Shown piece after piece: positions 16,591-25,151 of a stretch of DNA of 64,000 bases. The DNA is from JAAFJM01 sp964529175 (GTDB taxonomy: Bacteria > Bacteroidota > Bacteroidia > UKL13-3): the NCBI GenBank assembly GCA_964529175.1, contig CAZGVO010000003.1, positions 248,001 to 312,000 of the forward strand, written 5' to 3'. The position numbers and the translations under genes were made by a program. Under the pieces are notes generated by a model that saw nothing but the letters and a program-made list of their open reading frames with translations, was not told the origin of the DNA and ran no database searches. The stretch's first letter is position 1, and each line of letters opens with the position of its first letter.

Positions 16591-17040
16591 TTAAATCAAT
16601 TGTTTAGTGTGGGCTTTGGTATCTACCTTTTCTATTACCTTTTCTATAATTCCTTTTTCGTTTATAACAAAAGTACTACGTAAAATGCCCATATATGTTC
16701 TGCCATACATACTTTTTTCGCCCCAAACGCCATACGCTTCAGCTACTTCATGATCAATATCGGCCAATAAACTAAAAGGAAGTTCATATTTTGCTATAAA
16801 TTTTACATGCGATTTTTCAGTATCAGGGCTAACGCCAAGTATTTCGTAACCTTGAGCTTGAAAAGTATGGTAATTGTCCCTTAAATCGCAGGCTTCTGCA
16901 GTGCAGCCAGGAGTTGAGTCTTTAGGATAAAAATATAAAACCAATTTTTTACCTTTATAATCGGATAATGAAACTTTTTCGCCCTTTTCGTTGGTGCTTG
17001 TAAATGCTGGTGCTTTATCGCCTACTGTTAGTTTAGTCAT
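16591..17040 (-). CDS. bcp: Thioredoxin-dependent thiol peroxidase (Bcp/PrxQ)
   Basis: Reduces hydrogen peroxide and organic hydroperoxides using thioredoxin. The 149 residues form a peroxiredoxin fold with the peroxidatic motif PKDSTPGCTAEACDLRD: Cys46 is the peroxidatic cysteine and Cys51 the resolving cysteine of the atypical 2-Cys PrxQ class. GVSPDTEKSHVKFIAKYELPFSLLAD is also typical. Monocistronic. The spacer upstream contains a degenerate dispersed repeat (TTAGTTCTTAGTTTAAAGTA). Confidence 0.95.
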   Translation of the reverse strand: MTKLTVGDKAPAFTSTNEKGEKVSLSDYKGKKLVLYFYPKDSTPGCTAEACDLRDNYHTFQAQGYEILGVSPDTEKSHVKFIAKYELPFSLLADIDHEVAEAYGVWGEKSMYGRTYMGILRSTFVINEKGIIEKVIEKVDTKAHTKQLI

Positions 17041-17153
17041 GTTTTTTAGTTTAAAAGTTTTTAGTTCTTAGTTTAAAGTACTTAGTTTTTGTTTGCTGTC
17101 ATTGTCAAAGGATTTGTTGTTGGTTGCTGAACACATCAAAGTATTAATTTAAT

Positions 17154-18968
17154 TCATTCAAAAGCTATTGGCATTATGAAACTTTTTCCTACCACATTTC
17201 CTTTTTTATCTGTAACACGAATAAGTACTTCTGGTTTTATTATTGCACCATTTTTTAGTTTACTATCCTTATTTTGAGCTACTAAATTATACCAAATTTT
17301 ATCGAAATGATACGTTAGCATATTGCTTTTTGCATCAAAGTCTAGCAATATCCATTCGCCATTTAAATAACCTTCATATTTACCAATTCCACTAAAATTA
17401 TCTTTTATTTCAAAATAAAAATGGAGGCTATCGCCTAAAGCTTCTTCAGTATTTATAAATACTTGCTTTATGGTTGGCGCAATGGTATCGATGGTTACAA
17501 AATAATGTCCAAAATTACTTGCTTTTCCTTTTACCACTCCCCCATCGTAATTTCCGCCTGCACTTCTAATTTTTTTTTCGTCATCAAAATAATATGCCAA
17601 AAGTAACTTACCTTGATATTCGGTTTTAACTTTTATTGGCTTAATGGCAATATCGGCAGCCTTATGCAATGGTGCAGTTGGGTTGAAAATTTTAAAAGTT
17701 TTGCTATATGAAGTTTTGTGTTTTGGTAAAATTTCGAAATCATAAAACACAGTATCATAAACAGATTTAGCATCCAATTCAAACAAAAAATCTTTGTTTT
17801 TTATGGCATTCTTTTTTAATGGATAAAATGCCTTTTTCTTTTTGATTGATTTTAAATAATCTTGTTTTTCCTTATCAATTTTACTAGGTAGGCCAACAAT
17901 TGGAACTAATAAAATAAATTTGTTTTGATTAAAATCTTTTATTTCAAAAGCCAATGTATCTCGAGTATTTTTTGTTACTAAAATTTTCCCTTTTAAATCG
18001 TTGGTTTGGTAGGTGCTAAATTCGTTTCCATCATCTATAAAACATTTTTGAATTCGGATTTTTGCAATTTTGTAAAACGGATAATCAATATGTGCATTGA
18101 TGTATTTACTTTCATCGAAAGCAAATTGATTTAAAGTATGCCTAAATATCTGATTATTATTTATTTTTAAAATATACTCATAAATTCCCTTTTCATCTAT
18201 AGGGTTATGAATATAGTCGTAAGCTTCAATACCAAAACCATAGTTTTCGCTTGATAGTTCAAGCGTTTTTTTATAAATAAATTGATTTGGAATATTGGTT
18301 GCAACGATGGTTTGATGATTAATTTTTAGTTCTTGTTTTAGTAAAAGTCCATCAGGAACAAAATTATATACAAATACATTTTTTATTAAAGGATTTAAGG
18401 TATCAAAAGGAATAATTCCAAATAAAGCTGGATTGATAATTTTTTCAGATTTGGTGTTTCTAATTTCAAAATGAACATGCGGGCCAGAGCTACCACCACT
18501 ATTGCCACTTAAGCCAATGGTATCACCTTTTTTAACCAATAATACAGGTTTTTCAAATACATAATCAAACTCAAAAGTTTGGTGCTTATACTGATAATTT
18601 TGAATCCACTCCGCTATTTTTCCTGAGTATTTTTGCAAATGTCCGTAAACAGTTGTGTAACCATTTGGATGATCTAAATAAATGGCTTTTCCGTAACCAA
18701 TGCTTTGAATTTTAATGCGCGAAACATAACCATCTGCACTAGCAAATACGGCTAAACCCTCACGCTGATTGGTTCGTAAATCCATGCCACTATGAAAATG
18801 ATTATCGCGCAAGCCACCAAATGGCGAGACCAAGCTTGGCAAAGAATCTAAGGGATAACAAAAATAATTTTGCGGGTAATTTTGCGCATTTGTTTTTTGT
18901 AAAAAAACTTTAAAAACAACTATTAACAGTAATTTCCATTTTGCTGTATTAAAAATTTTGAAGTGCAT
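17154..18968 (-). CDS. M23 family metallopeptidase with large C-terminal region
   Basis: A probable exported peptidoglycan endopeptidase. A signal peptide (LLLIVVFKVFLQKTNAQ, about residues 13-29) leads into the LytM domain: His59-x3-Asp63 (HSGMD), YGHL at His110 and HVH at His164/His166, all zinc or catalytic positions of M23, so it should be active. The rest (about residues 180-604) is beta-rich and carries no motif I recognise; it may be a substrate or envelope-binding region. Single gene between bcp and the FAH-like hydrolase. Confidence 0.88.
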   Translation of the reverse strand: MHFKIFNTAKWKLLLIVVFKVFLQKTNAQNYPQNYFCYPLDSLPSLVSPFGGLRDNHFHSGMDLRTNQREGLAVFASADGYVSRIKIQSIGYGKAIYLDHPNGYTTVYGHLQKYSGKIAEWIQNYQYKHQTFEFDYVFEKPVLLVKKGDTIGLSGNSGGSSGPHVHFEIRNTKSEKIINPALFGIIPFDTLNPLIKNVFVYNFVPDGLLLKQELKINHQTIVATNIPNQFIYKKTLELSSENYGFGIEAYDYIHNPIDEKGIYEYILKINNNQIFRHTLNQFAFDESKYINAHIDYPFYKIAKIRIQKCFIDDGNEFSTYQTNDLKGKILVTKNTRDTLAFEIKDFNQNKFILLVPIVGLPSKIDKEKQDYLKSIKKKKAFYPLKKNAIKNKDFLFELDAKSVYDTVFYDFEILPKHKTSYSKTFKIFNPTAPLHKAADIAIKPIKVKTEYQGKLLLAYYFDDEKKIRSAGGNYDGGVVKGKASNFGHYFVTIDTIAPTIKQVFINTEEALGDSLHFYFEIKDNFSGIGKYEGYLNGEWILLDFDAKSNMLTYHFDKIWYNLVAQNKDSKLKNGAIIKPEVLIRVTDKKGNVVGKSFIMPIAFE

Positions 18969-19067
18969 AGAAGTTTAGAAAAAATTTATTTAAACATAAT
19001 GGCAAAAATTGAACCACACAAATAAGAGGTAACTAAAATATTTATAACACCGGCAACAGTTTATCTA

Positions 19068-19676
19068 TTATTTTACGTCACAGGTAAGCATTAATTCATT
19101 GCCAATAAAACCTTCTAGTTTATCGCCAATATTAACTTGACTAACCCCTGCAGGAGTGCCTGTATAAATTAAATCGCCCACTTTTAAAGTAAAATATTGT
19201 GATACAAAACTTACTATTTGTTCAAAAGAAAATATCATTTGAGCCGTATTTCCTTTTTGCACTACTTGTCCATTTTTTTGCAAACTGAAATCAATATTTT
19301 TTAAATCTATATTTTCAATATTGATAAAATTACCAATTGGTGCCGAACCATCAAATGCTTTTGCTAACTCCCAAGGTAAACCTTTTGCTTTTAATTCTGA
19401 TTGCACATCGCGGGCAGTAAAATCAATGCCTAAGCCAATTTCTGAAAAATAATTGCGGGCAAATTTTTCCTGTATTTTTTTTCCCACTTTATTAATTTTT
19501 ATAACCAACTCTACCTCGTGGTGCACATCGTTACTAAAACTAGGTAAATAAAAAGCTTCATTATTTTTTAGCAAAGCAGTATCGGGCTTACTAAATATTA
19601 CTGGATTTTCTGGAACGGCATTGCCTAACTCCTTGGCATGTTCGCTATAATTACGGCCTACACAAAGTATTTTCAT
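19068..19676 (-). CDS. Fumarylacetoacetate hydrolase family protein
   Basis: Resembles the short FAH-fold group (YcgM / FAHD1-like acylpyruvate hydrolases and oxaloacetate decarboxylases). The 202 residues begin MKILCVGRNYSEHAKELG and contain the metal ligands in HHEVELVI (Glu54, Glu56) and GIDFTARD (Asp85), then PWELAKAFDGSAPIG and YTGTPAGVSQVNIGDKLEG. Substrate cannot be told from sequence. Transcribed alone, divergent from the RAYT gene. Confidence 0.88.
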   Translation of the reverse strand: MKILCVGRNYSEHAKELGNAVPENPVIFSKPDTALLKNNEAFYLPSFSNDVHHEVELVIKINKVGKKIQEKFARNYFSEIGLGIDFTARDVQSELKAKGLPWELAKAFDGSAPIGNFINIENIDLKNIDFSLQKNGQVVQKGNTAQMIFSFEQIVSFVSQYFTLKVGDLIYTGTPAGVSQVNIGDKLEGFIGNELMLTCDVK

Positions 19677-19770
19677 TTATTAATAGTATCAATTTTCGAT
19701 GCGAATATATTTTAAATATACAATTGGCTAAATATTTTAATTTGATAATTTCGTTTACAAATTACCAAAA

Positions 19771-20479
19771 GTGATACATTACAATCCAAACATCCATCAT
19801 AGAAAATCCATTCGATTAAAAGGCTACGACTACTCTCGTAAAGGATTATATTTTATTACCATTTGTTGTAAAAACAGAGCCTGTTTATTTGGTAAAATTG
19901 AAAATGGTAAAATGTTTTTAAACGAATCAGTTATAATGATTGAAAAATGGTATTTTGAATTAGAAAATAAATTCCCTGATATGTAAATGCCACGAAATGA
20001 TTGTGATGCCAAATCATATACATTTCATAATAGAAAAAACGGGCGATATTGCTACCGTACGGGCGAACCTAAATATTCGCCCTGAAGATGAAGGCGTACG
20101 GGCGAACCTAGGTGTTCGCCCCGATGATATCGAACAGACACATAATAATATTGGGCAGACACATAATGATATCGGGCAGACACATAGGTCTGCCCCAACA
20201 GAAATATCGGAACAAATTTTTGGTGAACATATTGGGTCACCATTGCATAGGGTTATTCAATGGTTTAAAACCATGACCACCAACGAATATATTCGTGGTG
20301 TAAAAAATTTAGGTTGGGAACCTTTTTACAAAAAATTATGGCAACGGAATTATTGGGAGCATATTATTCGTAATGAAAATTCATATCAGAACATTTCAAA
20401 TTATATCATCAATAATCCTTCAAAATGGAAAGAGGATATATTGAATATTGAAAATCGTAATTGCAATAAAAGCTTTTAA
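19771..20479 (+). pseudogene. REP-associated tyrosine transposase (RAYT), frameshifted
   Basis: The first part (from a GTG) reads RLKGYDYSRKGLYFITICCKN, the TnpA_REP N-terminus, and stops after KFPDM. A shift by one base restores KCHEMIVMPNHIHFIIE, with the HIH metal motif, and runs on to NYIINNPSKW containing the catalytic tyrosine. The break is a net extra base near 19983-19988, so the gene is broken or needs frameshifting. Between the HIH and tyrosine parts lies an abnormal insert of about 50 residues whose DNA is a set of REP-like hairpins. RAYTs are single-copy relatives of IS200 transposases that mobilise REP elements. Confidence 0.85.
20061..20195 (+). repeat. REP-like hairpin cluster inside the RAYT gene
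   Basis: Three hairpins lie in a row: GGGCGAA/TTCGCCC (20061-20082, preceded by GTAC), GGGCGAAC/GTTCGCCC around CTAGGT (20100-20121, also after GTAC) and GGGCAGAC/GTCTGCCC around ACATAG (20174-20195). Between the last two, a 21-base unit beginning AGACACATAAT recurs in tandem, encoding QTHNNIG-QTHNDIG-QTHRSAP. All lengths keep the downstream reading frame open. The sequences are GC-rich compared with everything around them. They look like REP elements of the type RAYTs mobilise. Confidence 0.85.
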
Positions 20480-20506
20480 TAAAATAATTATCAAAAATCA
20501 TTCATT

Positions 20507-22234
20507 ATGCTTACAAATACCCTTTACTTTGCGAAGCTTTTGAATAACCAAGTAACAATATTATCTAAACTTTGCAGCAATTTTGGAATTGAGCATGCTG
20601 TAATTTGTCCAGGCTCACGTTCTGCGCCATTGGTGTTTGCTTTTAACCGAAATAAAAACATCAAAACTTACGCCATTGTAGATGAACGAAGTGCAGGCTA
20701 TATTGCTTTGGGTATGGCTCAACAATTACAAAAACCCGTGGCCTTAATTTGTACCAGTGGCACTGCGGCTCTTAATTTTTTTCCGGCCATAGCCGAAGCT
20801 TTTTATCAAAAAATTCCTTTAGTAGTTTTAACTGCCGATAGACCCGCTGAATTACTTAACCAGCAAGATGGACAAATGATTAACCAAGTGAATGTATTTG
20901 GGAGTCATGTAAGAGGAAGTTTACAGTTCGAAGTTCGAAGTTCTGAGTTTGAAGTTCGAAATTTATTGGAAAAGTCTATGTTTCCAGTTAAAGGACCAGT
21001 GCATATTAATGTGCCTTTGGTGGAACCTTTGTACGAGGAATTGTACGAAGAATTGGCAATGGACAATGGGCTCCCGATGCATCGGGAGGCAATAGACAAC
21101 TATAAAAAAAAATCAGACAACATTTTAACAATCTTTGACAATTTTGATACAAATAAATTATTAAATGCAGTTAAATCAAGTTCAAAAAAGGTAATATTAA
21201 TTGGGCAAGGTTTTCCTGACCAAGAATTAGCCTTGGTTTTAAAAAGTTTGGAACAAAAAGGCTTTATAATTTTGACTGATATTGTTTCCAATCAACATGA
21301 AAGTACTTCCACTTCGCATTACGATTTGATTGTTGCGCAAGCAACACCTGACATTTTAAAAGCTTTAGAACCTGATTTAATTATTAGCTTGGGTGGACCT
21401 GTTTTATCAAAAGCATTAAAACTTTGGCTAAAAAAGCAAAAACCACCCTTTCATTTTAGAATTCAGCAAGATGATGTTTTGGTAAACACTTACGCTAATG
21501 TTACCGATTATATATTTAGCGACAACACAATACCTTTACAAATAATTGATAATCAACATTTTACATATTACTCGTTTTCAAGTAATTGGCAAAAAGTAAA
21601 TTCACAAGCCAAACAGGTAGTAGCTGATTTTACTCAAAATAATCAAACTGTGTTTAATGAATTGGTGGCTGTAAAAACTGTTTTGGATAAATTGCCAAAC
21701 CAAAGTCAATTACAAATTGCTAACAGCACTGCCATACGCTACGTAAGTTATTTAGGTTTACCAAACAAAAACTTAACGGTTTTTTGTAACAGAGGCACAA
21801 GCGGTATTGATGGTTGTACCTCAACTGCATTGGGCGCAGCCCTCATCAATAATAAAATTACCACTTTAATTACTGGTGATTTGGCGTTTTTTTACGATAG
21901 AAATGCTTTTTGGAACAATTATATTCCAAACAATTTGCGTGTAATTTTATTAAATAATAATGGAGGCGGAATTTTTAACTTAATTGACGGACCAAGCGGT
22001 AAGCCTGAATTAGAAAAATTCTTTTTAACCGAACACACATTAAAAGCAAAAAATTTAGCTGCCGATTTTGGATTAATTTACGAAAATTGCACTTCGCAAA
22101 ATGAATTGAATGAAGCATTAAATTCGTTTTTTGAACCATCGGAAACAGCCAAAATATTAGAACTGAGTTTTGATATGAATAAAAGTGCCGAAGTGTATAA
22201 GGCGTTTAGGAAAATGGTTATTGGCTCCCGATAG
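20507..22234 (+). CDS. menD: SEPHCHC synthase, menaquinone biosynthesis
   Basis: Thiamine-diphosphate enzyme joining isochorismate and 2-oxoglutarate. Motifs: CPGSRSAPL, DERSAGYIALGMA, TSGTAALNFFPAIAEAFY, TADRP in the N-terminal domain; NRGTSGIDGCTSTALGAA and GDLAFFYDRNAFWNN plus NNNGGGIF in the ThDP domain. The 575 residues are near the family size. Three dispersed repeats sit inside: one encoding FEVRSSEFEVR, one palindrome encoding LPMHRE, and one palindrome that supplies the last residues SR and the stop codon. menB follows after 79 bases, so the two form a menaquinone gene pair; I expect the enzyme to remain functional because the repeats lie in variable stretches. Confidence 0.95.
   Translation: MLTNTLYFAKLLNNQVTILSKLCSNFGIEHAVICPGSRSAPLVFAFNRNKNIKTYAIVDERSAGYIALGMAQQLQKPVALICTSGTAALNFFPAIAEAFYQKIPLVVLTADRPAELLNQQDGQMINQVNVFGSHVRGSLQFEVRSSEFEVRNLLEKSMFPVKGPVHINVPLVEPLYEELYEELAMDNGLPMHREAIDNYKKKSDNILTIFDNFDTNKLLNAVKSSSKKVILIGQGFPDQELALVLKSLEQKGFIILTDIVSNQHESTSTSHYDLIVAQATPDILKALEPDLIISLGGPVLSKALKLWLKKQKPPFHFRIQQDDVLVNTYANVTDYIFSDNTIPLQIIDNQHFTYYSFSSNWQKVNSQAKQVVADFTQNNQTVFNELVAVKTVLDKLPNQSQLQIANSTAIRYVSYLGLPNKNLTVFCNRGTSGIDGCTSTALGAALINNKITTLITGDLAFFYDRNAFWNNYIPNNLRVILLNNNGGGIFNLIDGPSGKPELEKFFLTEHTLKAKNLAADFGLIYENCTSQNELNEALNSFFEPSETAKILELSFDMNKSAEVYKAFRKMVIGSR
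20926..20960 (+). repeat. In-frame GTTCGAA tandem repeat within menD
   Basis: GTTCGAA occurs three times in 35 bases, with a diverged GTTTGAA unit: GTTCGAAGTTCGAAG, TTCTGAG, TTTGAAGTTCGAA. It encodes FEVRSSEFEVR, a stretch with no counterpart in MenD motifs I know. The DNA resembles the short dispersed spacers elsewhere in Bacteroidota genomes. Confidence 0.6.
21071..21088 (+). repeat. Palindrome CTCCCGATGCATCGGGAG in menD
   Basis: Perfect 18-base palindrome read in frame as LPMHRE. It is flanked by near-direct repeats GGCAATGGACAA (21055-21066) and GGCAATAGACAA (21088-21099), 11 of 12 identical. It shares the arms TCCCGAT/ATCGGGA with two other palindromes downstream. Confidence 0.8.
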
Positions 22235-22243
22235 CTATCGGGA
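22226..22243 (+). repeat. Palindrome TCCCGATAGCTATCGGGA at the menD stop
   Basis: Perfect 18-base palindrome whose TAG is the stop codon of menD. The following bases (GCTTCTGGCCACTGGCTTCTAGC) are a further degenerate repeat, and AACTAAGTACTATAAACTAA just before menB is a third kind. Confidence 0.85.
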
Positions 22244-22313
22244 TAGCTTCTGGCCACTGGCTTCTAGCTATTGGCAAATAACTTTGAACTAAGTACTATA
22301 AACTAAAAAAAAT

Positions 22314-23138
22314 ATGACAAGTAAATATAATTGGACAACTCTAAAGGAGTACAAGGAAATTTTATTTCAATACTACGAAGGTATTGCTAAAATTAGTATT
22401 AACCGTCCGCATGTGCACAATGCGTTTACCCCGCTTACCGTTCAAGAAATGAGCGAAGCAATGGAATTAGCGCGCCAAAATCAAGATGTACGTGTGGTAA
22501 TTTTAACTGGCGAAGGTGGAAAAGCTTTTTGCAGTGGTGGCGATCAAAGTGTGCGCGGACATGGAGGTTATGTAGGCGATGATGGAATTCCTCGTTTAAA
22601 TGTATTGGATTTACAAATGCAAATCCGCAGAATTCCTAAGCCGGTAATTGCTATGGTAGCGGGTTATGCCATTGGAGGCGGACATGTTTTGCATGTAATT
22701 TGCGATATTTCAATAGCTGCTGAAAATGCTAAATTTGGTCAAACAGGACCAAAAGTAGGTAGTTTTGATGGTGGATTTGGTGCTGGCTATTTAGCCAGAG
22801 TAGTTGGACAAAAGAAAGCCAGAGAAATTTGGTTTTTATGCGACCAATACAATGCACAAGAAGCTTTAGATATGGGCTTGGTAAATAAAGTGGTACCTTT
22901 AGAATTATTAGAAGACGAAACCATCAAATGGTGTCAGAAAATGATTGAAAAAAGTCCAGTGGCTTTACGTATGTTAAAATCGGCATTTAATGCTGAGTTA
23001 GACGGACAAGCGGGTATTCAAGAATTAGCAGGAAATGCTACTTTGCTTTATTACCTAAGCGATGAAGCTAAAGAAGGCAAAAATTCGTTCTTAGAAAAAC
23101 GTAAACCCGACTTTAGTAAATTCCCTAAGTTCCCATAA
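22314..23138 (+). CDS. menB: 1,4-dihydroxy-2-naphthoyl-CoA synthase
   Basis: Crotonase-fold ring-closing enzyme of menaquinone synthesis. The 274-residue product has the oxyanion-hole segment GEGGKAFCSGGDQSVRGHGGYVGDDG, AGYAIGGGHVLHVICDISIAAENAKFGQTGPKVGSFDGG and the characteristic C-terminus LEKRKPDFSKFPKFP, which tells it from other enoyl-CoA hydratases. Full length. It follows menD in the same direction. Confidence 0.97.
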   Translation: MTSKYNWTTLKEYKEILFQYYEGIAKISINRPHVHNAFTPLTVQEMSEAMELARQNQDVRVVILTGEGGKAFCSGGDQSVRGHGGYVGDDGIPRLNVLDLQMQIRRIPKPVIAMVAGYAIGGGHVLHVICDISIAAENAKFGQTGPKVGSFDGGFGAGYLARVVGQKKAREIWFLCDQYNAQEALDMGLVNKVVPLELLEDETIKWCQKMIEKSPVALRMLKSAFNAELDGQAGIQELAGNATLLYYLSDEAKEGKNSFLEKRKPDFSKFPKFP

Positions 23139-23177
23139 AATTTGTTCCTAAAAAAATAAAACATTTATTTGCCCCAA

Positions 23178-24194
23178 ATGATTTTAAAACCCAATATTTC
23201 GCTTAAACCATTTAATACTTTTGGTATTGATGCCACTGCATCTGATTTTATTGAAATTGATTCGATTGAAACACTTCAATTTGTAATTGATAATTTCAAT
23301 TTAGCCAATAGAAAAACGCTAGTTATAGGTGGTGGTAGCAATATTTTATTAACCAAAAATTTTGATGGTTTGGTTTTAAAAATGAGCATTAAAGGCATTG
23401 AAAAAGTAAATGAAGATAACGATTATGTGTATTTAAAAGCCATGGCAGGCGAAACCTGGCATGGCTTTGTAATGCATTGTGTAACAAATAATTATGCAGG
23501 AGTTGAAAACCTCTCGTTAATACCCGGCTGCGTAGGTGCCGCACCTATGCAAAATATTGGTGCTTATGGTGTTGAAATAAAAGATACTTGCCATGAAGTA
23601 GAAGCGTATAACATTGAAACCAACGAAGTAACAATATTTAGCAATGCTGATTGTAAATTTGGCTACCGCGAAAGTATTTTTAAACATGAAGCCAAAGGAA
23701 AATACATTATTTCATCGGTTACATTTAAATTAGCCAAACAAGCTAAAATTAATGTTTCGTACGGTGCCATACAAGATGTATTGAAAAGTAAAAATATTGA
23801 AAATCCAACCATTCAGGATGTGAGCGAAGCAGTAATTGCTATTCGCGAATCAAAATTACCTAACCCTAAAGTATTGGGAAATGCGGGCAGTTTTTTTAAA
23901 AATCCAGAAGTTCCAACTGAAGAATATTTAACTTTAAAAGAAAAATACCCTGCTTTGGTTGGATACAAAACCAGCGAAACGAACACTAAACTAGCCGCAG
24001 GTTGGTTAATAGAACAATGTGGTTGGAAAGGCAAAGTAGTTGGAAACACTGGTTCGCATAAAGACCAAGCTTTGGTTTTGGTAAACTATGGCAATGCCAC
24101 TGGCAACGAAATTTGGAAACTAGCCATGCAAATTCAAGAATCGGTTTTCGAAAAATTTGGAGTAACCATTGTTCCTGAAGTAAATGTGATTTAA
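23178..24194 (+). CDS. murB: UDP-N-acetylenolpyruvoylglucosamine reductase
   Basis: NADPH- and FAD-dependent reduction giving UDP-N-acetylmuramate for peptidoglycan. From the ATG (MILKPNISLKPFNTFGID) the protein is 338 residues; a TTG nine bases upstream is possible but less likely. FAD-binding VIGGGSNILLTKNFDGLV, LSLIPGCVGAAPMQNIGAYGVE, the type I motif FGYRESIFK, the proton-donor serine region GNAGSFFKNP and the C-terminal catalytic glutamate in VPEVNVI are present. It is 39 bases after menB. Confidence 0.96.
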   Translation: MILKPNISLKPFNTFGIDATASDFIEIDSIETLQFVIDNFNLANRKTLVIGGGSNILLTKNFDGLVLKMSIKGIEKVNEDNDYVYLKAMAGETWHGFVMHCVTNNYAGVENLSLIPGCVGAAPMQNIGAYGVEIKDTCHEVEAYNIETNEVTIFSNADCKFGYRESIFKHEAKGKYIISSVTFKLAKQAKINVSYGAIQDVLKSKNIENPTIQDVSEAVIAIRESKLPNPKVLGNAGSFFKNPEVPTEEYLTLKEKYPALVGYKTSETNTKLAAGWLIEQCGWKGKVVGNTGSHKDQALVLVNYGNATGNEIWKLAMQIQESVFEKFGVTIVPEVNVI

Positions 24195-24216
24195 CATTTG
24201 TTGGAAAAGGAGCCAC

Positions 24217-24236
24217 ATCCCGATAGCTATCGGGAT
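24217..24236 (+). repeat. Palindrome ATCCCGATAGCTATCGGGAT after murB
   Basis: Perfect 20-base palindrome, identical in its inner 18 bases to the one forming the menD stop. It lies 23 bases beyond murB and has no U-tract, so it is not a standard terminator. Confidence 0.85.
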
Positions 24237-24256
24237 TCATAGGTTACACAGATATT

Positions 24257-24376
24257 AACCGCAAAGTTCATAAAGGATTTTCGCAAAGGGCGCTAAGGGA
24301 AGAAGCCACAGATTGCACTGATTATATAGGAAAATAACCGCAAAGGGCGCAAAGATTTTCTCAAAGAACGCTGAGG
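24257..24376 (+). repeat. Composite intergenic repeat block
   Basis: Two related units of about 41 bases, AACCGCAAAG...TTTTCGCAAAGGGCGCTAAGG (24257-24298) and AACCGCAAAGGGCGCAAAGATTTTCTCAAAG...CTGAGG (24336-24376), with a CCACAGATTGCACTGATTA element between them (24306-24325). The latter element reappears inverted in the next spacer. No gene is visible here. Confidence 0.75.
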
Positions 24377-24449
24377 TTTTTATTGGTTAAGGTTGAATAA
24401 ACTTAAAAAATATGAACAAGATAAGATAGTATCAATAAAATTTAAAAAA

Positions 24450-25088
24450 ATGAAATATCGCTCTGACAATAAAATCATAGAAAAAGCCCTAAATAAGACT
24501 TGGTATATTACGATTCTATTTTTCGTTATTGCTATTGGCTTGATGATATTGGGACTTTACTATGCAGGTAATTATAAAATTAATTGGTTATTTCCTACAT
24601 CAATAATTGGCAGCTTTGTAATAAGTGCAATACCAACAACAATCTTACTAAATTATTGGTTTAAATACTGGATTTTGAAAGTTGATAATCCTTATGAATT
24701 CTTTAGAAGAGCAATAAGACTAAATTTAATATTTCCATCAACTGCTAAACGAATTGCAAAAAAACTCGGAGTTGATATTATTAATAATACTTACGAATCT
24801 ACTCCTTACAAAGATTTACCAGAAATTCTTATTAATAAAAAAGTTCTACTATCAAATAGTTCAGTTACTATTGAAAACCAAGCATTTGATTGGAATGATA
24901 TAGAAAGTTTCGAACTTTCACCTTATTATTCAAGCCAAGGTCTTTTTGGACCAACTTTAGATCTTGTTTTAAAATTCAAGTCACATGAAACATTAGAATT
25001 TCCTCTTAGGGTTTCAAAACCATTTGAATTTGAATATGAAATGGATAAATATCTTGAGAATTCAAAAAAATTGGAGAAATGCAGTTAA
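24450..25088 (+). CDS. Hypothetical inner-membrane protein
   Basis: A 212-residue protein of no family I recognise. Two membrane segments are clear (TWYITILFFVIAIGLMILGL and FPTSIIGSFVISAIPTTILL, about residues 17-40 and 50-75). The C-terminal half is soluble, with a beta-strand pattern around KVLLSNSSVTIENQAFDWNDIESFEL and TLDLVLKFKS that resembles bacterial PH-like domains of other small membrane proteins; this is only a resemblance. Start chosen at the ATG before KYRSDNK; a TTG upstream would add 19 residues. Flanked on both sides by dispersed repeats. Confidence 0.7.
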   Translation: MKYRSDNKIIEKALNKTWYITILFFVIAIGLMILGLYYAGNYKINWLFPTSIIGSFVISAIPTTILLNYWFKYWILKVDNPYEFFRRAIRLNLIFPSTAKRIAKKLGVDIINNTYESTPYKDLPEILINKKVLLSNSSVTIENQAFDWNDIESFELSPYYSSQGLFGPTLDLVLKFKSHETLEFPLRVSKPFEFEYEMDKYLENSKKLEKCS

Positions 25089-25151
25089 CTAACCTGAAAA
25101 TTTAAAATAACTTTCAGCCATTACAAACATTCTCTGCCTAAAATAAAATTA

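Noticed and set aside
20052..20243. Minus-strand reading frame across the REP cluster with repeated GEHLGSPVR
   Set aside because: A shadow of the hairpin repeats read backwards; no independent start or family.
22226..22243. Palindromes at menD and murB ends as intrinsic terminators
   Set aside because: No U-tract follows the stem, and one copy variant sits inside coding sequence; they behave as dispersed repeats.
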